Source: Fibrobacterota bacterium (GTDB taxonomy: Bacteria; Fibrobacterota; Chitinivibrionia; Chitinivibrionales; Chitinispirillaceae). From it: a stretch of DNA of 64,000 nucleotides. The notes below the pieces were generated by a model. The model ran no database searches, was not told the origin of the DNA, and saw only the letters and a list, made by a program, of their open reading frames with translations. Position 1 is the first letter of the stretch, and each line of letters starts with the position of its first letter. Positions 52,181-61,487 of the stretch are shown here, piece after piece. Location of the stretch: positions 12,481-76,480 of the forward strand of contig JAEYNR010000059.1 of the NCBI GenBank assembly GCA_023412475.1. Direction: 5' to 3'. Made by a program: the position numbers and the translations under genes.

Positions 52181-52869
52181 ATCCGAAATATCAGCCAATC
52201 AGGCAGTGATCGTTTCCTCCACTTTTTCTTGCTCTTTTGCGGTGGTGTAACCAGGGAAGGTTTATCTGAACGGAACACCTTTACCCCAACTACGCTTATC
52301 ATTGTGATGAGCTGTTCGAGTTTTGACTGCAGGGTGTTTTTGTCAACAGTGCCCAGTTTGCGAACGAGTTTAACATTTTCCTGTGTCTTGTCAGCATCAA
52401 TAAGCTGATCCCGAAGTGCTTCAATTTTTACTATATCCTCTTCCAGTATCCTTGCACTGTTGCGGGCCCAGTCGCTGTATTTGTTATAGGCTTCGATGAT
52501 CAGATTCGCAGCAGAGATAGTTTTGGGCTGACTTTTGGAACTGGTCAGAGTTCCAATTCCAAAAGCTTTCAGCATCTCCTGCTTTACATCAGTTGCAGCC
52601 TTGACCATCTCACGGATATCAATGACCTCGGTGTGAAGCTCTTCGGTAACTGCATCTTTGCTTTTGGTGGCACTTTTCTGTCCTTGCAGATTCCCTTTCT
52701 GTCCAGCTCTGCTTGATTCAAGTTCCCGGAGTCCATTTTCCAGCTCCGTTACTTCTTCGACTTTGATCCTTGTCTGCAAATCGGACTGATATTGGTTAAA
52801 AAGCCCGCATGCCTGATGACCTTTCACTGATACATCCTCGATAGACCATTTGGTTTTTGGTTTACTCAT
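52153..52869 (-). CDS. Hypothetical protein whose C-terminus comes from an inserted repeat
   Basis: 238 residues, mostly helical and charged, with probable coiled coil at 120-210 (ILEEDIVKIEALRDQLIDAD; KLVRKLGTVDKNTLQSKLEQ). No recognised domain. No signal peptide. The C-terminal IITPAIKYA and the stop are encoded by the inverted-repeat element at 52089-52180, so the original end is lost or displaced. A Lys-rich stretch (PPQKSKKKWRKRS) precedes it. Function unknown. Confidence 0.55.
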   Translation of the reverse strand: MSKPKTKWSIEDVSVKGHQACGLFNQYQSDLQTRIKVEEVTELENGLRELESSRAGQKGNLQGQKSATKSKDAVTEELHTEVIDIREMVKAATDVKQEMLKAFGIGTLTSSKSQPKTISAANLIIEAYNKYSDWARNSARILEEDIVKIEALRDQLIDADKTQENVKLVRKLGTVDKNTLQSKLEQLITMISVVGVKVFRSDKPSLVTPPQKSKKKWRKRSLPDWLIFRIITPAIKYA

Positions 52870-53293
52870 AACTGTGCCTCCATTTCCGGAAAAAAGAAAA
52901 GTGAATGAAACAGAATGAAACGATTCTCATGGTGGCGGATTCGCATGCAATCTCCTGGCTTACCGGAATTCTGTTTAATACAAATAACCTGTAAGCCGAT
53001 TAAATGCTATGCTGGTTTTTTCACCAGAGAAACGCTGTGATATGAACGGAACTTTTTACACCTGCTACGATTTGGCGCTTAGAGAGGGACAGAGTGAGAG
53101 GCGCTTTTCGTTATCAGGTTTTAGAAAAATTAAATAAAATTAAGTGAATTTTTACCTGACGGCCACCATAGCCGTTACTTTTCCGACCGCTAACAGGGCA
53201 TTATGGCGGTCAGGACTTTATCAAATGAACTATAATGAGATATGCCGCATTTTGTTATTGGCAGGCGGCAATTAAAATTGTCATGGATGAACA
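52870..53293. other. Intergenic region with short inverted repeats
   Basis: 424 nt. GACCGC (53185-53190) and GCGGTC (53206-53211) form a small hairpin nested in a larger imperfect one (CTGACGGCCACCATA / TATGGCGGTCAG, about 53157-53213). A GGCGCTT direct repeat lies near 53075 and 53112. No coding frame supported. Confidence 0.4.
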
Positions 53294-53509
53294 ATGCCAG
53301 TGCCGTTCAGCTTTTCTTTGGGGATTAGTCTCAAAGAAAAAAACACTGCAACAGAAGTATATGAAAAAGCAAAAGTGTGTGTAATCAGGAATATCCAAAC
53401 CGGAGATGAACTGATTAGAGCAGAAGTGAAGCTCAGCGATGATTTCAACGAGCTTGTTCCAGATTGTCAGGATTACTCAATTGAGATCGACGGGAACATA
53501 TGCAGATAA
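53294..53509 (+). CDS. Small hypothetical protein
   Basis: 71 residues (MPVPFSFSLGISLKEKNTAT...). It looks compositionally coding (mixed beta/charged, DFNELVPDCQDYSIEIDGN) but no family is recognised and no strong ribosome site precedes the ATG. It is followed within 5 nt by the frameshifted gene at 53514 in another frame, so it could be the 5' part of the same decayed gene. Confidence 0.4.
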   Translation: MPVPFSFSLGISLKEKNTATEVYEKAKVCVIRNIQTGDELIRAEVKLSDDFNELVPDCQDYSIEIDGNICR

Positions 53510-53513
53510 GTAA

Positions 53514-54111
53514 TTGAAACCTGCCAGTCATCCCTTTGCGGATGTTTTCAATCGTAATAGTGAAAAATTCAGAAGGATCAAAGAATTTGTTTTTCATCCC
53601 ACATTGCCATTTGCTATTGCTATAGAAATAGGAAAAAGCATCCCTGAAGATAAAAGATCTGCCTTGGGAGATGGTTTGTACTCTTGCACTACAGAGAGAA
53701 ATCCACGCCCTCTACCTTCTTCGTTGGGACACATCGGATGAAAAAAAACAACTCATACCCATACTTACCGATTCTATTACACTTATTCCACCTGTTTTCA
53801 TAAAAAAATACTCTCATTTTGAATTTTCTCCAGATGGTTCCTGGCTGGTGTTTAGAGATGATAGTAAAAGTGAAGAGCGTCCGGTCTTTATTGCTCTTCC
53901 TGTTGAGCCCGGTGCTCCCCTGTTTTTTGGCGAGCCGCTCTACCTTGGTCGTCTTATAAATGGCAGCGAGCCAACAACCACTGCATGGACAACCGATCCG
54001 CTGAGCTTTGTAGTAACCGCAGAGGATTATTTAATATGGAAGTGGGATTTAGGGATGATAAAAGAGGCTCTGGTGCTAAATCCGGGTAAGGATGTTGTTC
54101 CGACAGAATAA
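53514..54111 (+). pseudogene. Frameshifted WD40/propeller-like protein
   Basis: Two overlapping frames join logically. 53514-53655 encodes FNRNSEKFRRIKEFVFHPTL to GKSIPEDK; a shift at the AAAA run (53652-53655) then continues as KDLPWEMVCTLALQREIHAL, YLLRWDTSDEKKQ and on to 54111. Repeated FSPDGSWLVFRDDS and W-D/L-W patterns indicate beta-propeller blades. No signal peptide. Either a pseudogene, a phase-variable A-run, or a sequencing error. A CCCCAGAG hairpin begins at the base after the stop. Confidence 0.55.
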
Positions 54112-54155
54112 CCCCAGAGATGAAATTGTGAACTGTAAAGAATTTAACTCTGGGG
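54112..54155. repeat. CCCCAGAG/CTCTGGGG 44-bp hairpin element, copy c
   Basis: Arms at 54112-54119 and 54148-54155. The interior differs from copies a, b and d, yet total length is again 44 bp. It abuts the stop codon of the propeller-like gene. Confidence 0.75.
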
Positions 54156-54386
54156 CAAGCAAAGCGTAGCCCACGGACTGCCCACAGAACCCTAAGTAAA
54201 CAAGGAATAAAAGTATTTCAAGATAACTAAAGTTTGAGTTGTACATACAATGCGTACACTTAATCTTTCCCTTAATAATGATTATTATTAAAAAAAACAG
54301 GTTCGGATAACAATAATGTTTATTTTCTTCATATTATATTAAACAGATATCCGATGAGTATCCCGAAATTAAACATAGGAGCGTAT

Positions 54387-55667
54387 ATGGGAAAAAAATT
54401 GGTTAATTCGGCTGCATTTTTAATGTCTTCTGCGCTATTTTTCTCTTCTTCTGCAGCAGTTGATGGATCATTTGAGATTGGTACCTGGGGAAATTTCTGC
54501 AAAGGCGCCATCTCTCACACCTTTGATGATTATCCGACATCTTCAACTGATCAGCAGGTCAGTTCCGGACAAGCTGCATTCGATGAAAAAGGGCTTCCCA
54601 TGACCCTTTTTGTGTTACCCAGTTCGTGTAATGATGGAAACTGGAACTCTCTGAAAGCCGCCTTCGCTAAGGGGCATGAGATTGCCAGTCATAACAATCA
54701 GCATAACAGTGAAGCCGGTGGGTTGAAACCATCACAAAATACTATTAAAAGCAAAGTCCCTGGCGAGATGTGCGCAACTATAGCATACCCGAACTGTAAT
54801 ACACCCGGTGATGGTCAGGTTCTGCAAACTTATATTGCCGGAAGAAACTGTAACGGCCAAGTCAATCCTAAAACACCTTCAAGCTTTGCACAAATAGGCT
54901 CAAAAATGTTTGGTTCAGGTGGCTGTAATTGCCCCAATTCTGCAAACGACTTAAACTCTTTTGCCGATCAGGCTGCAAACAGCAACGGATGGGCAGTTAC
55001 CTGTCATCATGGAATCGGCAGCGATGGTCATAGCTGGGCGGTTACAAATCTGGATGCAATGAAACAACATCTGGATTATCTGGATAGAAACCGGGATAAA
55101 ATCTGGTGTGAAACTTTTGGTAATGTGGCCCGTTACATCAAAGAGAGAGATGCGGCATCTCTAACTGTAGAATCATCTACTGAAAATTCCGTTACAGCCA
55201 AACTCACCGATAATCTTCCGGATTCAATTTTCAATTATCCGCTCTCAATCCGAATGGAGTTACCAGAGGGATGGACCACCACTATGATCACCCAAGATGG
55301 CAATGAGGTGGAGGACACTGTTATTACGGTTAATTCGAAGCAATATCTTATGTTCAAGGCTGTGCCTGATGGTGGTCAAATTCTTATCCAGAGTGGTACT
55401 ATGGTAAGAAATCAGGCATCGGTATCTGCAGCCAGAAAAACCATTGTGCTGAGCAAGGCCGGTTTGTCAATTGATGCAGCTCAGTTCTCTGGTTCTACCA
55501 TAGCGGTATCCCTCTTTGACCTTAGAGGAAAATTGTTTGCCAGGTATTCACTGAACAGAAGCTCTTCCAACTTAACCATACCAGTCAGTGCATTGACCAG
55601 TTCGGCATTTGTGGTTAGAGTCACCGATGGAAATACCACCGTTGTCTCTCGCTGCCTGGTACAATAG
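54387..55667 (+). CDS. Secreted polysaccharide deacetylase (CE4) with sorting-like domain
   Basis: 426 residues. Start at 54387 (MGKKLVNSAAF) has AGGAG 6 nt upstream. Signal peptide to about residue 24. CE4/NodB domain ~35-255: AISHTFDDYP carries catalytic Asp47/metal Asp48; HEIASHNNQH gives metal His102 and His106; TCHHGIG is the later His motif. It likely removes N- or O-acetyl groups from chitin, peptidoglycan or xylan; substrate not resolvable. C-terminal ~75 residues (IAVSLFDLRGKLFARYSL...SAFVVRVTDG) resemble the sorting domain of the other secreted proteins here. Confidence 0.88.
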   Translation: MGKKLVNSAAFLMSSALFFSSSAAVDGSFEIGTWGNFCKGAISHTFDDYPTSSTDQQVSSGQAAFDEKGLPMTLFVLPSSCNDGNWNSLKAAFAKGHEIASHNNQHNSEAGGLKPSQNTIKSKVPGEMCATIAYPNCNTPGDGQVLQTYIAGRNCNGQVNPKTPSSFAQIGSKMFGSGGCNCPNSANDLNSFADQAANSNGWAVTCHHGIGSDGHSWAVTNLDAMKQHLDYLDRNRDKIWCETFGNVARYIKERDAASLTVESSTENSVTAKLTDNLPDSIFNYPLSIRMELPEGWTTTMITQDGNEVEDTVITVNSKQYLMFKAVPDGGQILIQSGTMVRNQASVSAARKTIVLSKAGLSIDAAQFSGSTIAVSLFDLRGKLFARYSLNRSSSNLTIPVSALTSSAFVVRVTDGNTTVVSRCLVQ

Positions 55668-55719
55668 GTTCAGCTTTTATACACTGGTGTACCCGCTTCT
55701 TTTTGTTATCGGGGCCGGT

Positions 55720-55775
55720 TATTATGGACTGTCAGATCCGATATACGGGGGTATCGGATCTGACAGTCCATAATA
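55720..55775. repeat. Perfect 24-bp inverted repeat between convergent genes
   Basis: Left arm 55720-55743 (core GGACTGTCAGATCCGATA) and right arm 55752-55775 (core TATCGGATCTGACAGTCC) are perfectly complementary over 24 bp with an 8-nt loop containing GGGG. It lies between the CE4 gene and the GH77 gene, which converge. No T-tract follows on either strand. Likely a transcriptional boundary or a mobile palindrome. Confidence 0.8.
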
Positions 55776-55788
55776 CCTGCCCCAAACA

Positions 55789-57678
55789 TTATGGATCCAG
55801 TTTTGATGCCAGATCGATGGCATCTGCTTTTGCTGGAAAACGAACCCGTAGTGCTTTTGCCAGGGTTCTTGGAATGTGAAACGCCTCACCATTTTTGCTC
55901 TGCACCGCATACCGGTGATAATAATCGGGAGGAATACGAATACTCCAGTTTTCAGGATTTGCAATTCCCGGTTTATTATAAATTTCCTTTATTCCCAGAA
56001 GATCGGTGAAAAATACGAAAACGTGTTGAGCCGGTCCCAGAAAAAGCTCACAAAACATAGCTTCGCAAAATTTATTGGGATTTTCCAACATCTCCTTTAG
56101 CATAGACTCTTTTTGCTGGTGCGATTGAGACAATTGGGAAGCCAGAAGTGATGCGCGTGCCATGTACCAGGGCGTACCCTGTCTTTCGATGGCTAAGCGC
56201 CATATTGGTTTTGTGTCATGGTTACCTACCATAATCCAGTCCTGAGCTGATGTGTTTTCTCTTCTGTACATGTCACCAGGATCATCTGGATTTGCCTTCT
56301 GAGTAACACAGAACCGGCCAAGCCCTCTTTTAAGCATGACATCCTTTAATGGCAGCGGCCAGGTACTGAGAACTTCGCAAAGAATATCAGATTTTGATGC
56401 CCCAACAACCTTTGCTCTTTCAAGAATAACATCGATCACCGTAGCATACCGTTCAACCTGCTCTGGAGTAAGAGATTGGATCCATTGATCACCGTATCGG
56501 GGATAGGAAAGATCGCTGTTTAGCTGCCCTCTTTTCACTATCGCATACTCTTTAAGTAATGGATGATCTGGAAGATCCGGTGAAGAGTAAAGCCGTGCTC
56601 CATTCTGCACTGCAGCAAAAACATCATCTGAATTATCATTGTAAACCCATGGACAAACCAGTCCGTGCGGATGATCAATTCGGATCCCGTCAAATCTTGA
56701 AAACATCTTGTCGATTCTGGCTTCTATTAGTTTAAATGCCGGGCCAGCTTGGCCATTGGAAGAGAAAAATAGCGCCGGATTTAATACCGGATAACCCCAA
56801 GGCTGTCCTTCAGGATTACTTCTGCTGGGAGGAGCTCCCATGAGATATTCGGAAAGAAATAAGGATCGCCAGGCCCACACATCCTGATGCGAAAAACCGA
56901 TCTGAAGATCGCCATAGATTTTTATACCGTATTGTCTGGAGAGTTCACGAAAGTGCTGGTGCTGTTCCTGAAGAAGAAATTGAGATAAGGCATACACCTC
57001 AAAAACCGATGCCTTCTCAGTGCGGATCTTTTCTTTGCGCGCATTTGTTTTTTCAATGTCTTCTTTTTGGGAAAAAAAGAGGTGCTGATCGATTCTTTCC
57101 CACTGCCGCCAGTCATCGTTATTGTGATAGGCAGTTAATGCCTGGTAAAATGAGTCCCGCTCAAACCAGTTTACAGGGTTTTGATCCATTTGCTGCAAAA
57201 AAAGTTCTATCTCAGGTTTGAGATCGTTTTGGTGCCGTTCACGATACCTGTTATAAATTGTTGAATGGATATGATCAATGGCCATCCATGCATTGCTCTG
57301 ATTTACACGGTGTTTGAAACCTGAACACCTTTCGGCAAGAACCATGACCTCATCGGGTGAAAAAAGCCAGGGGTATTGCCTGGACAATTTGGATAAAGAG
57401 AGGCTAAGGGGGTTATTGCTGAAGATGGTGCTGTTATAGGGGGAGATATCTGATCTGGAAGTTTTACCCTGCGGGCCAAATTGTATGGTATTTATTCCGA
57501 TATTATGGGCAAACAGCAAAAAGTCGATTCCACCTTCACTGTAGGGCGAGCCCCAGCCGATCTCCTCTTCGGGGAAACTGGGAAAACTTTGATCGAATAT
57601 TCCCAGGCTCAAATGCTTTACTTGAAGCATTGAAAGAGCATCTTTAATCAGTTTGAGATTAGTGTTTAAATTATTCAT
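55789..57678 (-). CDS. malQ: GH77 4-alpha-glucanotransferase (amylomaltase)
   Basis: 629 residues. LMGAPPSRSNPEGQPWGYPV is the GH77 signature loop, FDGIRIDHPHGL carries the catalytic Asp, CEVLSTWPLPLKDVMLKRG the acid Glu region and VGNHDTKP the third Asp motif. It disproportionates maltodextrins in glycogen/starch metabolism. The ATG overlaps the upstream FKBP gene stop by 4 nt (ATGA), implying coupled translation. Confidence 0.93.
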   Translation of the reverse strand: MNNLNTNLKLIKDALSMLQVKHLSLGIFDQSFPSFPEEEIGWGSPYSEGGIDFLLFAHNIGINTIQFGPQGKTSRSDISPYNSTIFSNNPLSLSLSKLSRQYPWLFSPDEVMVLAERCSGFKHRVNQSNAWMAIDHIHSTIYNRYRERHQNDLKPEIELFLQQMDQNPVNWFERDSFYQALTAYHNNDDWRQWERIDQHLFFSQKEDIEKTNARKEKIRTEKASVFEVYALSQFLLQEQHQHFRELSRQYGIKIYGDLQIGFSHQDVWAWRSLFLSEYLMGAPPSRSNPEGQPWGYPVLNPALFFSSNGQAGPAFKLIEARIDKMFSRFDGIRIDHPHGLVCPWVYNDNSDDVFAAVQNGARLYSSPDLPDHPLLKEYAIVKRGQLNSDLSYPRYGDQWIQSLTPEQVERYATVIDVILERAKVVGASKSDILCEVLSTWPLPLKDVMLKRGLGRFCVTQKANPDDPGDMYRRENTSAQDWIMVGNHDTKPIWRLAIERQGTPWYMARASLLASQLSQSHQQKESMLKEMLENPNKFCEAMFCELFLGPAQHVFVFFTDLLGIKEIYNKPGIANPENWSIRIPPDYYHRYAVQSKNGEAFHIPRTLAKALRVRFPAKADAIDLASKLDP

Positions 57679-58121
57679 GCTTCCCTTTTCATAACTTCTA
57701 TAATTCGAAGGTCAACAACCACATTTTTTCCTGCTAACTGATGATTGGCATCGACTTTTATTGTCTTATGGTTAATTTCCAGTACAGTAGCCAGGATCGG
57801 ATCTTCATTATCACCATCCAACTCTATCACCTGCCCTGCAACCAGTTTGGCTGCGTGGGGAATACAGGATTTATCGATTTCTTGAATCAGGTTGTTCTGA
57901 TAGAGGCCAAATGCATCTTGAGATTCAATAAATAAGGTTTGTTGTCCTCCTTCCTGCATTCCCAGTATTGCTTTTTCGATTCCATAAATGACATCTCCCT
58001 CGCCAACAACTATCTCTACCGGATCAGAATCCAGAGTAGTTCCTACCATAGTACCGTTTTCCAGCCGTAAAGTGAAATCGATAAGTACCGTATCTCCTTT
58101 TTTAACAACTGTTCGTGCCAT
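57675..58121 (-). CDS. FKBP-type peptidyl-prolyl isomerase (SlyD-like)
   Basis: 148-residue cytoplasmic FKBP of the SlyD type: VKKGDTVLIDFTLRLENGTM, GEGDVIYGIEKAILGMQEGG, then an insert-in-flap region (AKLVAGQVIELDGDNEDPIL) and VDANHQLAGKNVVVDLRI, the usual NHxLAGK motif. No His-rich metal tail. It catalyses prolyl isomerisation and acts as a chaperone. Directly upstream of and overlapping malQ. Confidence 0.93.
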   Translation of the reverse strand: MARTVVKKGDTVLIDFTLRLENGTMVGTTLDSDPVEIVVGEGDVIYGIEKAILGMQEGGQQTLFIESQDAFGLYQNNLIQEIDKSCIPHAAKLVAGQVIELDGDNEDPILATVLEINHKTIKVDANHQLAGKNVVVDLRIIEVMKREA

Positions 58122-58485
58122 GTACTCTCCTCACAGTGAAGTTAGATGGTGATATTTTTTTGAGAAAAGCAAAATCATGGCCAGAGCTGAGGGGCTTTGA
58201 TTACTTACCTGACGAGCCGAGCATCTGTATTACAACCCATTCAGGAGTTGCCCAACAAGAAGCCACTGGCTCTACCATTGGTAGGTAAGACCGTATAAAA
58301 CCTTCTTTCAAGTTTTCTTCCGCGGGCTCTGCCCTTACCACAGAGATACCAATAAAAACAAAGCAGAAGTGCTTTGGATTCATAACTCTGCAGTAGCAGC
58401 GACGCAATAAAAACGGGAATTTCCGCCTATGGCAGTAGTAATTTGACTAAAAATGGAAAATTGTTTTTTCCCTGATATGGAGTAA
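58122..58485. other. Intergenic region with a doubtful small minus-strand ORF
   Basis: 364 nt. A minus-strand frame (58201-58383) encodes about 60 residues starting MNPKHFCFVFIGISVVRAEP, which resembles a signal peptide but then a nondescript tail; no good ribosome site. Left unassigned. No repeat seen. Confidence 0.3.
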
Positions 58486-60360
58486 TTATATCACAGGAGC
58501 TTCAATGCGCAAAACCGCATAGGGAAGCATGTCAAAGATATGAAAGAGTCCATTCGAGCCGCGTTGCAATCCCTTTTTGCATCTCCAGAGTAATGGAAAC
58601 AAGGTGGCTTGTTCAAGAGTATCCTCATCCAGAGATACAAAAGTGATAGATTCAGGAAGATCAAAGATGGTGACTTGCTGAACGGTGTCGGTGAGGTTTG
58701 CAACCAGAAGCATCATCGAGCTCTCAGACCATAGTGCAACACTTGCGATCCGGTTCGGTTCACTGCAACTGCAAACTCTGGCCAGTGAATCTCTCATTTC
58801 ACCTATAGATGCAAAAATATGATAAAGCGGATATACAGCGCTTTTTTGCGAGGGAATAAGCCCGGCGGGTCCAATTGACTCGAAAAAAGTCACACTTGCA
58901 GCTTCTGCTTCAATACAGTGCATAAAAGCACCCAATAGCCAGGATGCCGCAAAAAGGCCCTGTTGCCTTGGGTCAGCACCCCCGAATTTATGGGGTCTGA
59001 AACGGTTTCTGGGACGCAAACTTAATGTAGAAATGGCTGACCGGGCTCTTCCCTGAAAAAGCGCTGCAGTCCGAAGCGTTTCTGCAATTCCAGGAAGATT
59101 GCTCATAATAGCATCATTATCAAATGTGTGTACCTGAGGAGTGGCTGAGTAGCACATCAGATCCAGCAGCTCTGCGTCTGGATGGGTACGGTTGATTTCC
59201 ACAAAATAGGAATCGGTACCGCTTCCTATAAGGGCCATTGGGTTATATAAACGAAGAGCCGCAGATATGTGAGAAATTGTCTCTGATGAGGTAACTGTCT
59301 GATCTTTTCGGTAGATTAGAAAAATAGCAACCGGAATCTGTGTCGCGCGTAGCACTTTTGAGATTAGCTGGATTTCTGTCTCATAATCAGATGTAAAAAA
59401 TATGGCCAATTCAGATGGTAACCCTAAAAGCTTACAAGTAGCCGCATAGTTTTCCATCTCAGAGATTATGGAACTGCTGTCTGCTTCGATATCGATGCGA
59501 AGATGAGATAATGAGAGCCGCTGAATCATCTCAACCGCAAATGGGGCCAATTGCTCTTTGGGTGCATGGCTTAGCCCGATTCGTGGAAGCGGACGAAGGC
59601 TTTTAGTGGAATCGGGTATTCTGATTTCGATTGGCTTAGAAACGAGTTCTCTTGGAGGCTTAAACGTTTCTATCTTCAGAGTAACTGATTGCTGTATGAT
59701 ACTTCCCTTGGTAATGATTACCGGAAACGGTTCAGAAAGAGGTGTTGAATAGGTTTTAAACGATGCGTCTGTCCAATTGCGCTGGTCTTCCATTTCGAAT
59801 GCATCACCCTCAAAAAGCATGGAAACAGAGCCGTAAGAGGATATTTTGTAGCTAAGCTGGCGGATTTTTTTAAATGGCTGAAAAGGGCTGATAAATACCG
59901 GAAATGCCTCCTCCTTTGTTTCACCATCAACGGTTTTTATAGTACATGCTCTTCCGGTACATAGCTCCAGCGGGTGAAGTACACAGAAACCGATTCGGTT
60001 ACGTTTAAAGGTGGATAGGGCTTCTCCATGCATCGAATAGCATAGCGTCCCGTCTTTCTCACCACAGAGCTCCCCTCGCCAGAGAAAGTTAATGCCTTTT
60101 TCACGATGTAATGCCTTGAAGGTGAATCGAAAAGACGAGGGATCATTTTCCATAAGTATAGGGGTGATCTGTGGACGAATGGTATTCCAGAACCTATCTC
60201 TCAAAGCCATATAGATTCGTTGTACTATTTCATGCTCTCCAAATCGAATGGAGCTGATAATTCCATTCTGATATAAAAGCGTTAAAGGCCCTGCAGCAAG
60301 TTTAATCCAGCGGGAACTGCTATAGTTCTTATCTCCATAATAGGCAGTGTTAGTATCCAT
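58486..60360 (-). CDS. D-apionate lactonase-like (ApnL family) protein
   Basis: 624 residues without a signal peptide. The N-terminal beta-rich domain carries RFGEHEIVQRIYMALRDRFW, NRIGFCVLHPLELCTGRAC, SPFQPFKKIR and FEMEDQRNWTDASFKTY, which I recognise from the D-apionate lactonase family. A TIM-barrel-like middle (~255-480) and C-terminal beta domain (~530-624) follow. Characterised members open D-apionolactone or hydrolyse related lactones in apiose catabolism; no other apiose gene is visible here, so the true substrate is uncertain. Convergent neighbours are independent. Confidence 0.75.
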   Translation of the reverse strand: MDTNTAYYGDKNYSSSRWIKLAAGPLTLLYQNGIISSIRFGEHEIVQRIYMALRDRFWNTIRPQITPILMENDPSSFRFTFKALHREKGINFLWRGELCGEKDGTLCYSMHGEALSTFKRNRIGFCVLHPLELCTGRACTIKTVDGETKEEAFPVFISPFQPFKKIRQLSYKISSYGSVSMLFEGDAFEMEDQRNWTDASFKTYSTPLSEPFPVIITKGSIIQQSVTLKIETFKPPRELVSKPIEIRIPDSTKSLRPLPRIGLSHAPKEQLAPFAVEMIQRLSLSHLRIDIEADSSSIISEMENYAATCKLLGLPSELAIFFTSDYETEIQLISKVLRATQIPVAIFLIYRKDQTVTSSETISHISAALRLYNPMALIGSGTDSYFVEINRTHPDAELLDLMCYSATPQVHTFDNDAIMSNLPGIAETLRTAALFQGRARSAISTLSLRPRNRFRPHKFGGADPRQQGLFAASWLLGAFMHCIEAEAASVTFFESIGPAGLIPSQKSAVYPLYHIFASIGEMRDSLARVCSCSEPNRIASVALWSESSMMLLVANLTDTVQQVTIFDLPESITFVSLDEDTLEQATLFPLLWRCKKGLQRGSNGLFHIFDMLPYAVLRIEAPVI

Positions 60361-60511
60361 AGGACTCCTGATTGGATTAGCTGATGCTTAATAAATAGCA
60401 GTAAAGAACAAAATAGTTTCCAACAAGACTGGATAGCTGTTTTTTGATTTTCCGATAATTGCAAAGACTGGACCGGAAGGGAAGGAGGAAAGCAGAATTA
60501 CAAAAGAGCAA

Positions 60512-60533
60512 AAACATCCGGTAGAAGATGTTT
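60512..60533 (-). terminator. Intrinsic terminator after the FKBP-type lipidless isomerase gene
   Basis: AAACATC (60512-60518) pairs with GATGTTT (60527-60533), loop 8 nt, with flanking GCA/TGC pairing and T-rich sequence on the minus-strand 3' side. It begins 11 nt past the stop of the isomerase gene at 60544. Confidence 0.55.
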
Positions 60534-60543
60534 CTGCCAAAAG

Positions 60544-61260
60544 TCAGAACCTGCTTTTCATCTCTTTACCGATGATTTCCTGCAGGGTGATATCAAAAAT
60601 CAGTACGGAATTAGGAGGAATCGCCGGAGGTGCCCCGGAAGGACCATAAGCCAGGTCTGGCGGAATAAAGAAACGATAGTTGCCCCCCACGTTCATCAGT
60701 TGAATTCCTTCAGACAAACCGGGAATCACACGCCCAAGATCCAAAGAAACAGGATTTCCAGTCATAGTACTGTCAAAAATGGTACTGTCAAGTAGCATAC
60801 CTTTATAACCTACTCTGACTGAATCGGTCTGGGTGGGCCTGTCTCCCTTTCCTTTGTTGATTATAATATATTGAAGACCGCTGGAAGTGGTTCTCACATT
60901 AGACTTCTTTTTATTGGCTGCCAGAAAGGTCTCACTTTTTTTGAGATTGTCTTCTGCCAACTGAGCCTGCTTCTTAGATAGCTTTTCCTGGACTTCCATG
61001 GAGAACTTATGTCGAATTGAATCGGCTCTTGCCGAATCAATCATCGAAGGAGCTCCTTCAAGCGCCTGCTCTACACCCAATGAAAATGGAGATATAGCGA
61101 CAGTGGTCTCCAGCTCCTTTAACTGAGCACCAACATCTCGGCCGATTATGTAACTGAGACTGTCCTGATAATTGCGTAAATCGATTTTTTTAGATTTGTT
61201 CTGACCATAGATGCCTCCGTAAATTGTACAAATAAAAGTTATCAGCATAATTCTGTGCAC
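60544..61260 (-). CDS. Secreted FkpA/Mip-type FKBP peptidyl-prolyl isomerase
   Basis: 238 residues. Signal peptide (MHRIMLITFICTIYGGIYGQ). An N-terminal dimerisation helix domain (~30-115) with DSLSYIIGRDVGAQLK, then a C-terminal FKBP domain (~120-235) with TSSGLQYIIINKGKGDRP, VIPGLSEGIQLMNVGGNYRF and IPPDLAYGPSG...IPPNSVLIFDITL. It catalyses prolyl isomerisation of periplasmic proteins. Start is GTG at 61260 (GGGGGG 6 nt upstream) or the internal ATG four codons later. Confidence 0.93.
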   Translation of the reverse strand: MHRIMLITFICTIYGGIYGQNKSKKIDLRNYQDSLSYIIGRDVGAQLKELETTVAISPFSLGVEQALEGAPSMIDSARADSIRHKFSMEVQEKLSKKQAQLAEDNLKKSETFLAANKKKSNVRTTSSGLQYIIINKGKGDRPTQTDSVRVGYKGMLLDSTIFDSTMTGNPVSLDLGRVIPGLSEGIQLMNVGGNYRFFIPPDLAYGPSGAPPAIPPNSVLIFDITLQEIIGKEMKSRF

Positions 61261-61487
61261 TTTTAGCCCCCCAATCCCAAACCGGTTGTTATTTTAAACC
61301 ATGCTTTTATAACTTGCAATGATTGGGCCATTAAATTATTGAAATCATTCAATTTCCAGCACCTAAAACGTATACGAACTGCTGGACACATGGCTGGTAG
61401 TGATTATACAATAAGTACATTCCTGATAATTTTTATTACCTGCAGTTTGGGAAGCAATTTTGCAGGATTAAATTGAAGGTGGTTATT

